Source of the DNA: Taxawa tesnikishii (nom. ined.)
Lineage: Eukaryota > Ascomycota > Dothideomycetes > Dothideales
Direction: 5' to 3'
Length of the DNA stretch: 64,000 nt
NCBI GenBank assembly: GCA_030247885.1
Contig: JAPDRO010000004.1
Span: forward strand, 1,054,001-1,118,000
Numbering within the stretch: the first letter of the stretch is position 1; each line of letters opens with the position of its first letter. Positions 21,422 through 33,463 of the stretch are shown piece by piece. Below the pieces are notes generated by a model that saw only the letters and a list, made by a program, of their open reading frames with translations, ran no database searches and was not told the DNA's origin. The position numbers and the translations under genes were made by a program.

Positions 21422-21855
21422 ATGGCTTCTTCCTCAAACTACGTTGCCGTAGAGGAGTACAATGCTCTCTTGAAACTCCTCAATACCCAGTTTACCAACA
21501 TGATGGGTCGTTTTGACGAGATCGACAAACAGTTCAGCAACATCGACAAACGCCTCGAGCGTCTCGATACTATCGAAGAGCGTCTCAACATCATCGAGAG
21601 CCACCTGACAACCATTGATAATCGCCTCTCACACTTAGAGACCAACACGGTACTTCCTTTCCTCTTAGTTTTCCTTCACTTCCGCTTACTTCTCTCTTAT
21701 AGTCTAACTGCGATTCCGCGTTCTATCGACTACAAACAGACTTCGAGCAAACCCGCAATACACGGATCGCCGCCCTTCGACAGCAGCAGAATGCGATGGC
21801 TCAGGAGTTAGTCGAACTGCAGCGCTCAGTCTCACAACAAAGACGACCACAGTAG
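21422..21855 (+). CDS. Small coiled-coil protein
   Basis: Two exons (21422-21649, 21703-21855) give 126 residues. The intron has a GTACTT donor, a pyrimidine-rich body and a CTTATAG acceptor. Exon 1 encodes a clear heptad pattern, FDEIDKQFSNIDKRLERLD followed by IEERLNIIESHLTTIDNRL. Exon 2 continues with an acidic/glutamine-rich helix (LVELQRSVSQQRRPQ) to the stop. This is a short alpha-helical oligomerisation protein resembling many small fungal coiled-coil proteins of unknown role. The start follows a pyrimidine- and A-rich leader and gives MASSSNYVAVEEYNALLKL. No function can be assigned. Confidence 0.7.
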
Positions 21856-22009
21856 CTGGTTGGACAGAGCAGCGGTGGCAGTCGGAAGGTCTGGAGACAG
21901 ACGGGAAGGGATGACGTGGAGGGCAGGAACGAGGCCCTGAGTTGCAACAGCCTGTAAATATCAAACCATGCACCGTTTGTACAACAACTCGTACAAGCTC
22001 GCCCTTCCC

Positions 22010-25006
22010 TCAGTTGTTTCTCTTCGACTTCCCGGGCTTCTGCTTCTTTTCTTTGTTCTTGGCGTTCCCACCGCCAGCTGCAGCGGCATCCGCCTCAACA
22101 TCCTTCTCCTCCGCAGCGAACAGCTTCAGCAGCGCCGGCGTGAACTTCTCCAACTGCGCGATCTCGCCTACCTTGACGCGCATGTAATCGAAGGCCACAC
22201 AGACCTTCATATCCGTGCCGGACATGAGCTTCACAGTCGTCGCGGCACTGCTGGCCTCGGCGGGTAATAAAGGGCGATAGTTGTCGGACGCAGTGGCTGG
22301 TGGGCCGGCAGAAGAAGCGGCGGTCGCGGCAAGGTCGCTGATGGGGCCGTCCATTGCGTCGTCCGGTGCGTCGTCCGGGTTGGCCGAAACCGCTTCGTCG
22401 ACGATCATGGCTTCGGCAGCATTGTCATCGCGATCCGTGTACTCCATGACGGGCACCTTCTGGTAACGCTGACTGAAGTGGGTCAGCAGCGCAGCCTTCG
22501 CGTTCATGCCTGCTGCGACACCTAGTGCTTCGCTGGTCGTAGAGTGACTCTTCGCTTGCGCATCGCCGCGCAGTTCGTCGTCGAACGTCGCTTCGTGGAT
22601 GCAGACAGTGCTGCCCTTTCCGATTTGCATAAAGGCTTTGGAAGGGCGGCAATCGCCCGAGTAAGAGACCTTGAACCCCGAAAGAAACGTGAGGCTGACA
22701 GCACGGGCTCCGTGGCAGTGATAGACGGCGACGGACTGAATATCAGCAAGGTTGATGGCGGATGCTGGAACCTTGGATCGGGTAAGTTTGTCCAACCACG
22801 CTTCATGAGTGGTGAGAGGGTTGTAGTCCTCCGTGGATGGAGGGATGAACCAATTCAGGGAGGAGGTATTGTTGTAGCTCGAGGAGGCATTTGAAATGCA
22901 CAAAGGTGCGAGACGGGTGAAACCGTAATCTTCAACATGACTGTATTCGTATAGCCAATGTAGCATGGCCGGTTCTGCAATCACGGACAGCCGCGTGCCA
23001 TACTTCATGTGCTCATGCGCCCGGAAACTGGGAGATTGAGGGTTTGGATCGAGACCCGGACGCATGTTGTGTTCTGCCTGATACCATGCCTTGATTACCG
23101 AGACGGTGCCCAAATGATGGTCTGCGTGCATATGGCTGATCCAGATGATTCTTAGCTCTTTGAGGATCTCTTGGAGCTCATCTGCAGGAAAGACACGCTT
23201 CAGCTGTCCGAGAGTGTTCTCACCACAATCGAAGAGCATGGAGCCCCAGCCGGGCACCCGTAGCAAAGTAGCAGAGACGTTGCGATACTTCGACGGGATC
23301 GAGGACCCAGTTCCCAAAGTGACAATCTCCGCGTCTTTGCTAGGTAAACTGTTGGCCCAGACATCTAGGGCACTGTCGTTCTTGATGTCTTCTTGCGCCT
23401 GTCTAGCCAGTTCCAGCACTTCGGGTGAGGCCTTTTTCAAGACTTGGTCCATGTCGAGTATTGGTGAGGTTTTGTCCTGTTGCAGTTGTATCGAGGGCTC
23501 AAGGTGGAGTTCCATCCCACGATCAGCGACAAGATCGAAGTCGTTCGATGTCATGGCTTCTGTCACATTGCTGTCATGCACAGGCACCCCATAGCGTGCA
23601 GGATCAACTTGCTTCAAGCGTAGCGTAGCAGCCGCCGCCGAATCCATGGACAGTCTATTTGTGCAAGCCTCAGGCGAAGACAGGATATGCTTCATGTTCT
23701 TGCGCTCTTGGATGAACTGCTTCAGCAAAGAATGCTCCAGGACTCCGGGTCCCAAAATCCAGAAGAAGGCACCGACGCCCGTCATTACTTCTTCGGATCT
23801 CCATTCAGGCCGATTGATGAACGCTTCCACATAGTCCGAAGATGGCAGATCGACAACTGCGACCCCTCTACCTTCTCTGCCTTCTTCTAGAACCATATCA
23901 GGCGTGATAGTCTCCCCTTTGCGTTTTCGACGCTCTCTCCATCGCTCAGTCTAGTCCACTTGATTCCCTTCTCCACTCCCAGTTCTAAGGCGCGCTCGGG
24001 CCTGAATTTCCCTCGCTGGTAATGGTTGCGGAAAATGTAAGACACCGCTTCAGTCGCCGGCTCCGTAGATGGTAGCGTCTCAACCAATGCTCCGGGCCAG
24101 GGGCGTCGAACCAACACGTTAATGTCAGGAACTTCTCGCGAGCCGTCAGGCATCGGCCCTTCATACTTTTCGATCTTGTTCGTGTCGGGGTTACGAACGA
24201 ATAGGGTGGCTGGTAGCTTGACCTGGTTGATTGGAGTCTCGAACAGAGCATCCAGACGCCAAGCAGAATCGAACATTTCGGAAACCACGGCCTTCGCCGT
24301 CATCACGGTTTTGTCCTTTTCTGTGAGATCCTGTGCTGGTACAACTTCCGCAGTTGCTGTGGGTGTCTTGCCATTGAGCTCATCAAACCCCGCTTTCGGG
24401 GACTGACGGTACCACTGCTTGTGAGCTCCATCTTTCTGCCCGGTGCTGGCTGAATTGGCATAGCCCAGACTTTGATATTGTCATCCATCCAAGTCGGCGG
24501 CATCTCCATGCCATTTTCCCTCTCCTTGCCCTCCATTCCTAGCTCATGCACCTCAAGCGGCATGCCCTTCCTGAACACAAATCTTCTTGCCGTTGCCAGA
24601 GTGTAGTTAAGATTACTTGGGCCGAATATAGACAATCGTACCCTTTCTTTCGCTTCCTTCTCCACCTGAGCATTGATGTCTTCCTTAGCAAGCTCTTTTT
24701 CTGCCTTCGGGCCTTGATGATAATCTTCTTCCTCAGCTCGTCCTTTGCAGCTGCTGAGCTGGCAGATGCAGCGTCCGCCAGTGTTAAGATCATGCCGATC
24801 AACCCGCCATTTTTGTCCCATTCTGTCCTGCCTGTGAGGAAGATCCCAGAGACCTTGAGTAACCGCGCACCCTGCTGCACTGCCGCCCGCTGAGTGCCTT
24901 CCGACACGTTGCCGATCAAGTACCGCTTGTTGTCGAAGTGCAGCAGCAGAGTAGTGCCTGGCGTATCCGCCGTAGGTGTGGTCAAAACCTGGATGTAACA
25001 ACGCAT
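22010..25006 (-). CDS. trz1: tRNase Z, long form (3' tRNA processing endonuclease)
   Basis: The start ATG at 25006-25004 opens MRCYIQVLTTPTADTPGTT, the usual N-terminus of fungal long tRNase Z. With about 1000 codons the length is normal. N-half features: LLHFDNKRYLIGNVSEGTQR, FLTGRTEWDKNGGLIGMI and LSIFGPSNL. The middle block VVSEMFDSAW leads to VRRPWPGALVETLP. The C-half has the PxKxRN loop (IPSKYRNVSATLL) and the metallo-beta-lactamase motif SHMHADHHLGT at about 23100-23140. Later zinc-ligand blocks (YSGDCRPS, HEATFDD, THFSQRY) and a Lys-rich tail follow. The enzyme cleaves the 3' trailer from pre-tRNAs in nucleus and mitochondria. The reading frame shifts three times, each by one missing base in a homopolymer: T run at 24696-24700, TTT at 24433-24435, CCCC at 23914-23917 (plus-strand bases). 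Conserved sequence continues across each, so I treat the gene as whole and the breaks as likely assembly errors. No intron is needed. Confidence 0.92.
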
Positions 25007-25714
25007 TTTTGTGAGCAAGTCCTGGGCAAGCTCTTCGCTGCGGTCCTGGACGGATGGTGGAGGGTGGTAGTTCTCAAATAAACTCGTTGAGGAAGGATAA
25101 ACCACTTGATACCGTCTGATGTAGTTGTCAAACCTCGTAGGCTCGTACTGTGTGCCCACGTCTATCCTCCGAAAAAAGCAGAACGATCTGACCGCCTTAT
25201 CCCATCCCCGTAATGATCATTTGACAGTCGCGGTTTTGTAGCACTCGTGAAGCGCCTCAGGGAGCGAATCGAAGCCAATGCGATGGTGTGTAGAGCCTGG
25301 TGATGGAAAGTGTTCGAGCACCTGTACGTCTAAAGTCATCCGGGCAGTACTCGGAAAGGATGTACAACGAGTGGAAAAAAGGTGACAGCTTCAATGATTC
25401 ATGACGCCGAGTTTCGCGCTCGACTGTCGCGGTGGCACGTGAGCGTCTTCAATCCCAAATCATCAGCTGAAGGGACGACTGCTCGGACGTATACAAAACA
25501 ACTGTGCATTCCGCTGGAGGCAAGGCTAATGTGTCTATCGATGAAGTATATACAGTGTCTCAATCCAACTCCCAATGTCCCAAACGCCATACCAGAACGG
25601 AAGGTTCGCGCCGGAACTCATCTGACCCAATAGATAACCCTAACAGAACCAGACACAAAGCAAAGAAACTCGTAGAGCGCCGTCTCAAATAGGGATAAGA
25701 GGGATGCAAACTAA
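25007..25714. other. Intergenic region
   Basis: About 700 bases between the tRNase Z start and the bZIP gene's stop, both on the minus strand. The frame of tRNase Z stays open upstream to 25159 but without an ATG. No other feature. Confidence 0.5.
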
Positions 25715-27521
25715 TCAACCAAACATGGCCCGCATGCTGTTCGTCGATCCCTCCGTTGAATCGCAAAGGCGATCCAGGGAGTCTTCGAACACGGCTGTAG
25801 ACGGCTGAGACGGAGTTGAAAAAGAGATCGCAGATGTGACGGCGGAGTTGGCGTACAGAGGGAATTCGTTCTCGTCGAAGTCGGTGCATTCGGAGGTGGC
25901 AGACGGCGCAACCTTGGCCTCTCGAATAACCGGCAATGGCTCGTAGACGGGATAGTCAACCTTGTCCCCACAAACAGCAGACTTCTTGACCATGTCCATG
26001 GCGAGCTCAAAGGGCGAAGGCCCTTGTGGAACCTCCGTAACCGAGAAAACCTGTGGTTGTCGGTAATTGAAGTTCATGTTGCTTGACGCAGAGAAGTTGT
26101 TGTTGAGGTTGAGCATAGAAAGATCAACGGGGGCTTCTGGGATCATGGCCATGCCGACGTGCTCATCCTGCTGCTGAGGGATCTGGAGTTGGGATGCATC
26201 AAAATCAGGGTAAGGCTTGACGTCTTGTGGTTGGGAAGGCTGAGTGGATGGAGTGGGCGCCATGGAGACCTGTTGCTTCTGCTTTGGTGCTTGTGATGGA
26301 GGAGCGATCACGTTTGGATCATTGCTGATGTCGTTGATGTAAGGCGTGAATGCTGGGTGGCGCAGCATGTGCTGAATGAGTCCGCGGTAGCGGTTGTTCT
26401 CTTCCATCAGGGAAGCGTTCTCGTTCTTCAAGTTGTTGCATTCTTGCGTCTTCATGGCAACCTCGCCCTCAAGCTGGCCAATGTATTCTAGAAATATGTC
26501 AGTTTAAGCTCAGCATGGGTAATGTGAGACGATACATACCCTTTCTGCGAGAGCGGAAAGCGCGAGCAGAGACCTTGTTACGAAGCTGACGGCGTTCCTT
26601 GCTGCTGAGCTTTTTGCCCTCTTCACTTGCAAGCAGTCTCTCGTCCTCATCCATATCATCTTCTTCCTTCCTCATACGAGCAATGTGGGGAAGGACACCA
26701 TTATTGCCGCCGTTCTCTTCATCAGCGACCGAAGACACGGCACTGTTCTGACGCATCTGGTTCAGCAGACGCGAGATGCTTTCCTCGGTGTGTGAATCAT
26801 TCTGGTAAGAAGAAGCACGGCTTCTTCCAGCGGACGGCTTGGAAGGCTGTGGCTGGGGAGTAAGGTACTTCTGTTGCTGTTGCTGCATAGCAACTTGTCT
26901 CTGTTGCTGAGCCTGTGCGTGCGCCTTTGCCATGGCGGCTTGCTGTGCTTGTTGCGAGTGCATGCCCGGATAGACACGGCCGACATTGCTGGGCGGCGCT
27001 TCTTGTCCTCCAATCGACGTAGGATCCACGAAGTCGTCCGACCTCTTCTGGGAAGGAGGAAAGAACATGGCAGGGAGGCCTTGCTGGTTGTTCAAGTCCA
27101 TGCCCATGTCACCATCCATGTCGATACCGGTAGACCAGGACGAATCGAATCCGGAGTTGAACCCCATGTCATCAATGCCAGAGTTGTATCCGCTGTACAC
27201 CTGACCGCCATTGAAAGAGCTAGGCATTGGCTGGTTCAAATGAGCCAGGTTTGCCATGGTGCCAACAGGCAAACCAGTCTGCTGACGGAAGCGATCATAT
27301 TCATGGCTGGGTCCAGCGAAGACTTGACGGTCATCGGTCTGATCGAATGGTGAAAGAGCGTTGTTGTAAAAGTCTTGTTGTTGCTGTCTCGACGATGGAC
27401 CAGGTTGCGACGAGGAGGCTGATGGTGAGTTGCCTTGGCTGAAGTCGAAGAAAGAGTCCATTTCAAAGTCGGTTTTGATGACAGGTACACTTCCCATAGA
27501 GGCAACCCGTTCTATTGCCAT
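25715..27521 (-). CDS. bZIP transcription factor
   Basis: Two exons (27521-26540, 26487-25715) give 584 residues. The N-terminal 300 residues are Gln/Ser/Gly-rich with polyglutamine tracts and an acidic FDFSQGN start, typical of activation regions. KKLSSKERRQLRNKVSARAF leads to RSRRKEYIGQLEGEVA. This is the basic region with the N-x-x-S-A-R-A-F-R-S-R-R-K signature and the first zipper heptads, and it is split by the intron exactly at RRK/EYI. LKNENASLMEENNRYRGLI continues the zipper. The C-terminal half is low-complexity, with hydrophobic patches and a conserved-looking end (DSLDRLCDSTEG). This NKVSARAFRSRRK class is widely conserved in Pezizomycotina with roles in development; I do not assign a name. 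The start at 27521 (MAIERVASMGS) is the first ATG in the frame; a second candidate is 27497. The gene acts in the nucleus as a dimer. Confidence 0.9.
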
Positions 27522-29020
27522 GCACTTATCGACAGTCGACAATGACAACGGTGTTACTGTTGCTGTTTGATGCCTCAGAGCGGGACAGGTATGGATATGG
27601 GCTGTCTGGTGGTTCTGTCGGGTCGCTGGGGTAGAGTCTTGGTAGAGTCCCAGGCTTACGCGGCCCCCTCTCTGACCCGCGATCCTTCACCAAGAACAAG
27701 CGGCTACGATGAGAGCTCTCGAGCGAGTGACAAGGACGCTGACAAGGACGGTTTAAAGTGATGAGAAAGATGGTAAAGAGCTTGCAGATGATTTCGGTGT
27801 CGTATCTCACAGCAGTTGTGGAAAATGGGTGAGAAGAGGAAGTGTCGGGTCTTCCTGGGGCATGGCACCATCAAGACACAGGATCATAGATCGCCGCAGT
27901 GCCCGGCTAAGCCACTCTCCTTGCCCTAACGCCTAACGGAAGAAACTCCCTCCACAGTCGGCTAGTCGCACCCCGATGCTCCGTGGTCAGCACAACTCTG
28001 CACAAATAGTAGCACAGATAGCACAAATCTCGCCAGCAGCGCAGTCTCGCCGAACCTAACTCAAGCCTGGGACGTCATGCTGGTCCCGCTGACGGCTACA
28101 TTTGCCAGCGGTATTCTCCGTTCACTACTCAATCCGTTGCGCTTGTCGCAGAGCACAACCCAACTGCTCCTGTTCGGTAAATGAGACCTCACCTGGTTAA
28201 ACTCCGGTCATCAACGGCCCATGCAAAGGCATGAAACAACCTCAAGAGTTCGGCGCTATGAGCGCTACTCGCACGTTTTGAGCCACAGGGGAGACGTCAC
28301 GCCAGACGCGCGGCAAGGTTGAGCATATACATAAACCTGCAAAAAGAGAAAAAGTCTAACCTGTAGTATCGGATGAACCTGAAACTAGGAACGATTGGGA
28401 TTTGAACGAATAGAAGCGCCTATGTAAGTACCGGGAAGTGAAGGTCAGAGTGAGAGTGTGGAAGCTCTGCTGTCCTGCAAGTCACGGAAGATGCAATCCT
28501 GGTGTAGCTAGTCAGGGAATAACGATCTTTGTTGCGTTGCCGCGTGGGCCTTCGAGAGCAGCCCGGTGCTTCCGAGAACTGATCCCCGGTACACGCTTTT
28601 GGTCCAAGGCTGGCAGACTATACCGACCACTGGGTACTACTACAGGCCTGCAGACGAGGAAATGCTGTTCTATGTCCGTAGATCAGGGACTCGAAGTGGA
28701 TTAATTGAAGGAGCCCTGCCATGCCAGGACATAACGGTATCAGCCTGAAGGGGCCATCAGGGGCAGCATCGAGTCTCGACGTCTCGACTCATCGCACATG
28801 TCTGGCTTGTGCACCTTCATGAGAAACGTCGGCTTGTTCGGCTGGCACGTCACAGATGATACACGCGTCGTGTGACAGGCCGGATAAGGGCGCAGCTCTG
28901 CCAGGCGCACAACCAAGATGCTTTTTCGTGCATGCTTCAGTCGACGTTTTTAGGTAGCTCACCAGCCCATCAGGGGATGTCCCCTGTATCTGCCTCTGTG
29001 GCCTCGAACATGGTTGTTGT
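27522..29020. other. Intergenic region, bZIP promoter
   Basis: About 1.5 kb upstream of the bZIP gene and downstream of prefoldin 4. A long upstream region is common for fungal transcription-factor genes. Short open frames (for example 28438-28704 +) have no domain. No RNA gene or repeat recognised. Confidence 0.5.
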
Positions 29021-29620
29021 TTAGGCCTCAAGATTGATTTGTTTCCCGAACCGGGAATAAAGAGATGCCTTCAACTGTTGCATTTCTTCGTGCAGATTGT
29101 TGATCTTCTCCTCGACGGCAGAGACTTGGGCATCGATTTTCTCGACAGATGCTGAGAGATGCTCCTGTACTTCGGACACTGGAAGTGAAACGAATGAATC
29201 GCCAATCTTGTAGCTGTACATATTGTCAGAGTTTACGGTTTGCCTTGACACTGATCCGCGCAAAACTTACGGGACTTTTTCATCTTCGTCTGCAAGCTCC
29301 AACTCTGTGGATATCTCTTCCAAATCCTCCTTTTCCTTCTACGATGCAACTGTCAATAGCCGCTATGAAGGATTGAGAGACTTTTTGCGACAAAGGTGAA
29401 ACAATTTACCTGCTTGGTCTTCAAATCCTCTTCCAAAGCTTTCTCCTTGCGATGCAATGTGCTGAAACGGTTGATTTTGTCCTGGTCTTCGCGGCGAACC
29501 TCAACCTCTTCACCAGCGGCTGCTTCTTCCTCGCGGCTCAGCTACAAATCAACCGTCAGCGTTTTAATTACAACCAATAGCAAACAGCCATACCATGCGT
29601 CTCTGCATCATTGCGGCCAT
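29021..29620 (-). CDS. Prefoldin subunit 4 (Gim3)
   Basis: Four exons (29620-29594, 29541-29410, 29338-29271, 29213-29021) give 139 residues, the normal size. All three introns have standard GT..AG ends with donors GTATGG, GTAAAT and GTAAGT. The spliced protein has an N-terminal helix (MQRRMLSREEEAA, REDQDKINRFSTLHRKEKAL), the central beta-hairpin region DEDEKVPYKIGDSFVSLP, and a C-terminal helix (EEKINNLHEEMQQLKASLY) ending INLEA. Two coiled-coil helices around a hairpin are diagnostic of a beta-type prefoldin. The subunit is part of the cytosolic heterohexamer that hands nascent actin and tubulin to the chaperonin CCT. The first ATG gives MAAMMQRRM; the next ATGs would shorten it by three or four residues. 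The gene is divergent from the permease gene. Confidence 0.95.
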
Positions 29621-30170
29621 GACGGTCAGTTGCAAAGGGTTTTGAAGTCGGCGGTGCAGACAGGCTTCTCGGCTTGTCCATGGAGAACGCCTTTGACATG
29701 CGGGCCCGTGCCCCGCCAAGACAAGAGGAGAATGCGATGCGCTGCGATCTCTTCCCTCTCCACTTTCTGTGACTGATGTTGCACCCTTGGCCGAAGAGAC
29801 CACCGAATCTAATAGCACTCACACTTGATGCTCACGGCGCATTATGGTTACAGCGCTCATGGAGTCACGAGTCCCCTGCTTACTGTTACCCACCGTCACA
29901 AATGCCGTTTCGGATGTATTTCCCGGATCGAGTATGGTCAACACTTGGAGCGACGCCCTGAAGGAGGAGTCTGCCTGCGCCTATCTGTGATATGCGGGCA
30001 GGCCGACCAATCATTGTGTACATTCTATAATACTTGCAGCATGCTAGCAGGGAACGGGGAGAGTACCTGGAAGGGGGCAGCAACATAAGACAGCCAAGTC
30101 CCGGTCTACGTTGTGCTTTCACTTTCATATTCAGGATATACCATACCACCAATATAAGTAAGACATAGCA
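29621..30170. promoter_or_regulatory. Bidirectional promoter, prefoldin 4 / permease
   Basis: 550 bases separate the divergent start codons. No specific regulatory motif is claimed. Confidence 0.4.
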
Positions 30171-32403
30171 ATGGCGGATCATAAGGCGCCTGGCGAAGCA
30201 ACAGCCCGTCGTTCCTCTCAGATGGCTGCAACTGAAGGGCTGGCTCGAGACGATGACGCTGCTTATCTTGCGAAGATGGGATACAAACAGGAGCTCAGAC
30301 GCAACTTTACCATGATCGAAGTGTTTGGTATGGAAGAGTGATCCGAAGCTGTGACGGCCATAGCTGATTTGGGCAGGTATTGCATTCTCCATCATGGGCC
30401 TGCTTCCTTCGATTGCCAGCACACTAGCTTACTCCGTATGTATTTCGATCTCCATATCCACATTGTCTGTATCTGGCACGGAAACCCGGTGGATATGGTC
30501 GGTCTACTTCCCTTAGCAGTGAGAACTATCCTCCTTGAGGAACTCAACCAATCCAGAGAGACGGATGGGTGGGCGGCGAGAAGAATGCGCACAGATGCTC
30601 ACGAGGAAAGCAGATTCCCGCCGGGCCCGTCGGACTAGTCTGGTAATCGTTTCATGTGCTCGCAGTCCGACCTCATGTGCTAATGGATGAAGGGGCTGGT
30701 TCGTAGCAAGTGGATTCATATTCATCGTCGGCCTCGCCATGGCGGATCTAGGATCAGCAATGCCTACATCGGGTGGTCTGTACTGGTGGACTCACTTCTT
30801 CTCTTCGCCCAAAACCCGGGATGCGCTTTCCTTTCTGGTCGGGTACAGTAACACGCTCGGTCTTGTGGGCGGTCTCTGCTCGATCGACTATGGCTTCTCC
30901 TTGATGTTCCTATCCGTCATCGTGATTGCCAGAGATGGAAACTGGACGCCGAGCAACGGCGTCATATATGCGGTCTTTCTGGCCTGTGTGCTATGTCACG
31001 GTGTCCTTGCGAGCACGCTGAGTAGGATTATGGGGAAGTTGGTATGCGCAATCCGTTTCGTTTGTTGCGGTGTGTTCTAACACGTGCAACCAGCAAACCG
31101 CTTTTGTGATTCTCAACTTTGTCCTGATCCTCGCGACAATCATAGCTCTACCTGTCGGGAAAGCTTCTGAGCGCAATTCGGGCGGTTACATCTTCGGCGA
31201 TGTTGAAAACCTCACTACATGGCCCGCAGGCTGGGCTCACATGCTCAGCTGGCTGTCGCCGATATGGACCATAGGTACAACGCTCCTGTCTTGTGCCTTG
31301 TGAGCTCTGTGAATGTCTTCTGACCGGTTTTAGGTGCATTCGATTCCTGCGTGCACATGTCAGAGGAGGCAACAAACGCAAAGTGGGCAGTTCCAATGGG
31401 CATCCTTATGTCTATCGGAAGCTGCTGGCTGTTTGGCTGGGTTATATGTATTGTGATAGCAGCCACTATGTCGCGGGATCTCGAATCTCTGTTATCATCC
31501 TCCTACGGGCAACCTATGGCTCAGATCTACTACGATGCGCTTGGAAAGAATGGAACGCTAGGTAAGAGTCCAATGCTTACATTCCATGCCATAAGAACTC
31601 TTCGCTTAACATCTGCAACCTCCCCAGGTTTGATGAGCTTGCTCTTCATCACGCAGTTTATGATGGGGTTGAGCATTACAGTCGCGGCCAGCAGACAAAG
31701 CTGGGCCTTTTCACGGGATGGTGCACTGCCTTTCAGCAATTTCTTTCGAGTCATTTCTCAGCGATTCGGATACATCCCACTCCGCGCCCTCTGGGGCTGC
31801 GTGCTGCTTGCCGCTGTTCTTGGTTTACTCTCCCTCATTGCGCCAGCCGCAGCGCAAGCTTTGTTCTCCCTTGCCGTTGCAGGTAACAACGTCGCTTGGG
31901 GTACTCCGATTCTCGCCCGCGTCGTTTGGGGCCAGAAGAAGTTCAAGCCGGGTCCATTCTACACGGGCAGGTTTAGTGTCCCCATTGCCTGGACAGCGGT
32001 TGTCTTTCTGGCCTTCGGCATCGTATTGAGTATGTTCCCAGTTGGCGGACCGAATCCTACACCGCAGGATATGAACTACACCGTAGTCATCAACAGTGCG
32101 GTGTGGGGCGGTGCTTTGTTGTATTACTTTATTGATGCCCGCAAATGGTATGTGCACGGCAACGTTTTGAAGGCGTGCAAAGCTGATTGGTACAGGTTCA
32201 CGGGGCCAAAGATGACTCTTGATCTTGATGATTTGAGTGAGAGCCAAGAGAGAGCGATTGCGGAGGAAGGCCTTAACGTCGAAACCGTGCAGGTCATTCG
32301 GGGCAGAAGTGTCGGCGGGGAGATGCGCCGAAAGCTGATGCTGATGCTGCAGCCGCTAAACAAGATGCTCAAGTATAAGCCGTGCTTGATGTGTGCGAGC
32401 TGA
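30171..32403 (+). CDS. Amino-acid/GABA-type permease (APC superfamily)
   Basis: Seven exons: 30171-30327, 30377-30435, 30614-30642, 30693-31041, 31094-31274, 31334-31561 and 31628-32403. They give 592 residues. The N-terminal cytosolic part (YLAKMGYKQELRRNFTMIEVF) and the first helix (GIAFSIMGLLPSIASTLAYS) match fungal GABA/choline-type transporters. The third exon is only 29 nt and encodes IPAGPVGLVW; it joins exactly to GWFVASGFIFIVGLAMADLGS. MPTSGGLYWW follows. Further helices include ALSFLVGYSNTLG, AFVILNFVLILATIIAL and LFITQFMMGLSITVAASRQ. The C-terminal part has PFYTGRFSVPIAWTAVVFL and a hydrophilic tail. The family is a 12-TM plasma-membrane importer driven by protons; the substrate (GABA, other amino acids, choline or polyamine) is not determined. 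Intron 2 is unusually long (178 nt). The frame is intact. Confidence 0.93.
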
Positions 32404-32749
32404 AGAACGCCGTGCTGTCGTCAGGTGGTAGTGATGGTGGATTGCATGATCTTTATCATGCCACTCGTACATGTACATTTGCGCGAAAACTGTTTCAACA
32501 CATCCCGCTCTGAGTTGTACCATGGTGTAATGTGTATCTCCTGAGCAGCAAAGAACGTGCGTGCAGATACAGATGGCTGCCAGAAGCGAGAGTTCAGCTG
32601 GGGTTGGAGCTGATCACCGGCACAGAAACAGAGCAGCCAAGGCCAATCGGGAGCTTAGCTGTCAGTCATCGTCCGCCTTTCCAGAAAGACGGCGCCTCCT
32701 TCTGTTCAATACTGGCACATTGCACTGCCGGCCTCAGGCCTACCATCTC

Positions 32750-33110
32750 ACTTGATATCTCCACCGCCTCCACAATTGTAACTATTAATGCGCGCACCAA
32801 ACACATTAATTGCGTTATGCATATAACGCATCGCATGCATATATAACGCTTCGTAAACTTCGTATAACGCTTTGTTATATTGCTTGCTAACCAACCTATC
32901 AGTCAGATCCATCAATCAAATTCGTTAATTAAACTGGCAAATTGGATTTGCTAATCAGATTCGTTGGTAATCAACTGCTCTACCTATTGATGCTGTTACT
33001 TAAAGGGGCCCTATCCCCTTCTTCTCTTCTAACGCGTCTCGAAGGCGCTTGTTAAGGAAATTATATTAAGTTGCTCGCCGCTTAGTAAGTATCAACCTTT
33101 ACACATAACG
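32750..33110. repeat. AT-rich island with short palindromes
   Basis: Base composition shifts to strongly AT-rich over about 350 bases. Repeated words such as ATAACGC (four times between 32810 and 32870) and near-palindromes such as GCGTTATGCATATAACGC at about 32813-32830 occur. ATTCGTT recurs at about 32930-32965. It may be a decayed repeat fragment, but no family, terminal repeat or target duplication is visible. Confidence 0.4.
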
Positions 33111-33454
33111 TTTTGCACGCGTAAAGTCTTGTGCATATACACCATGCGTGTGTAGCGTGTCATACTCGTGTTGCGCACCCACAGGGCGGTAGATGGGTTA
33201 CCAGAGGGGCAGTAGAAGTACCAAGTCAAGGCCCACCATCCACTGGAAGAGACCGCATCACGCTCCCGGCCTGTAGCAGAATTCAGACTGCCAATCGTTG
33301 GTTCTCCCGCCCCCACACACACGAGCGGCACGGGCCATGTGCTATATGCAGCTTCCCTCCTCCTGATCTCAGTCTCAGTCCAGCCTCAGCCTCAACTGAG
33401 CCCGTTCGACGCCTTGTTCTGCCTAGTAACCCAAGGCAGTCCTTAAGGCCGTCT

Positions 33455-33463
33455 GTATATATA
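33455..33463 (+). promoter_or_regulatory. TATA-like box
   Basis: TATATATAG about 240 bases upstream of the DUF2235 start codon (33702). Position and sequence fit a TATA element with a leader of about 200 bases. Inferred only. Confidence 0.4.

Noticed and set aside
27522-29020. Mobile element in the bZIP upstream region
   Set aside because: No terminal repeats, transposase or reverse-transcriptase-like frames are visible.
31562-31627. Read-through of the last permease intron, which is a multiple of three and open
   Set aside because: The insert (SPMLTFHAIRT...) falls inside a transmembrane region, and the GTAAGA..CCCCAG ends are good. Splicing gives the conserved GTLGLMSLLF.
32800-32880. ACTTCGTATAA string resembling half of a loxP arm
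   Set aside because: Only 11 bases match, with no spacer or second arm. It occurs in an AT-rich stretch where chance matches are expected.
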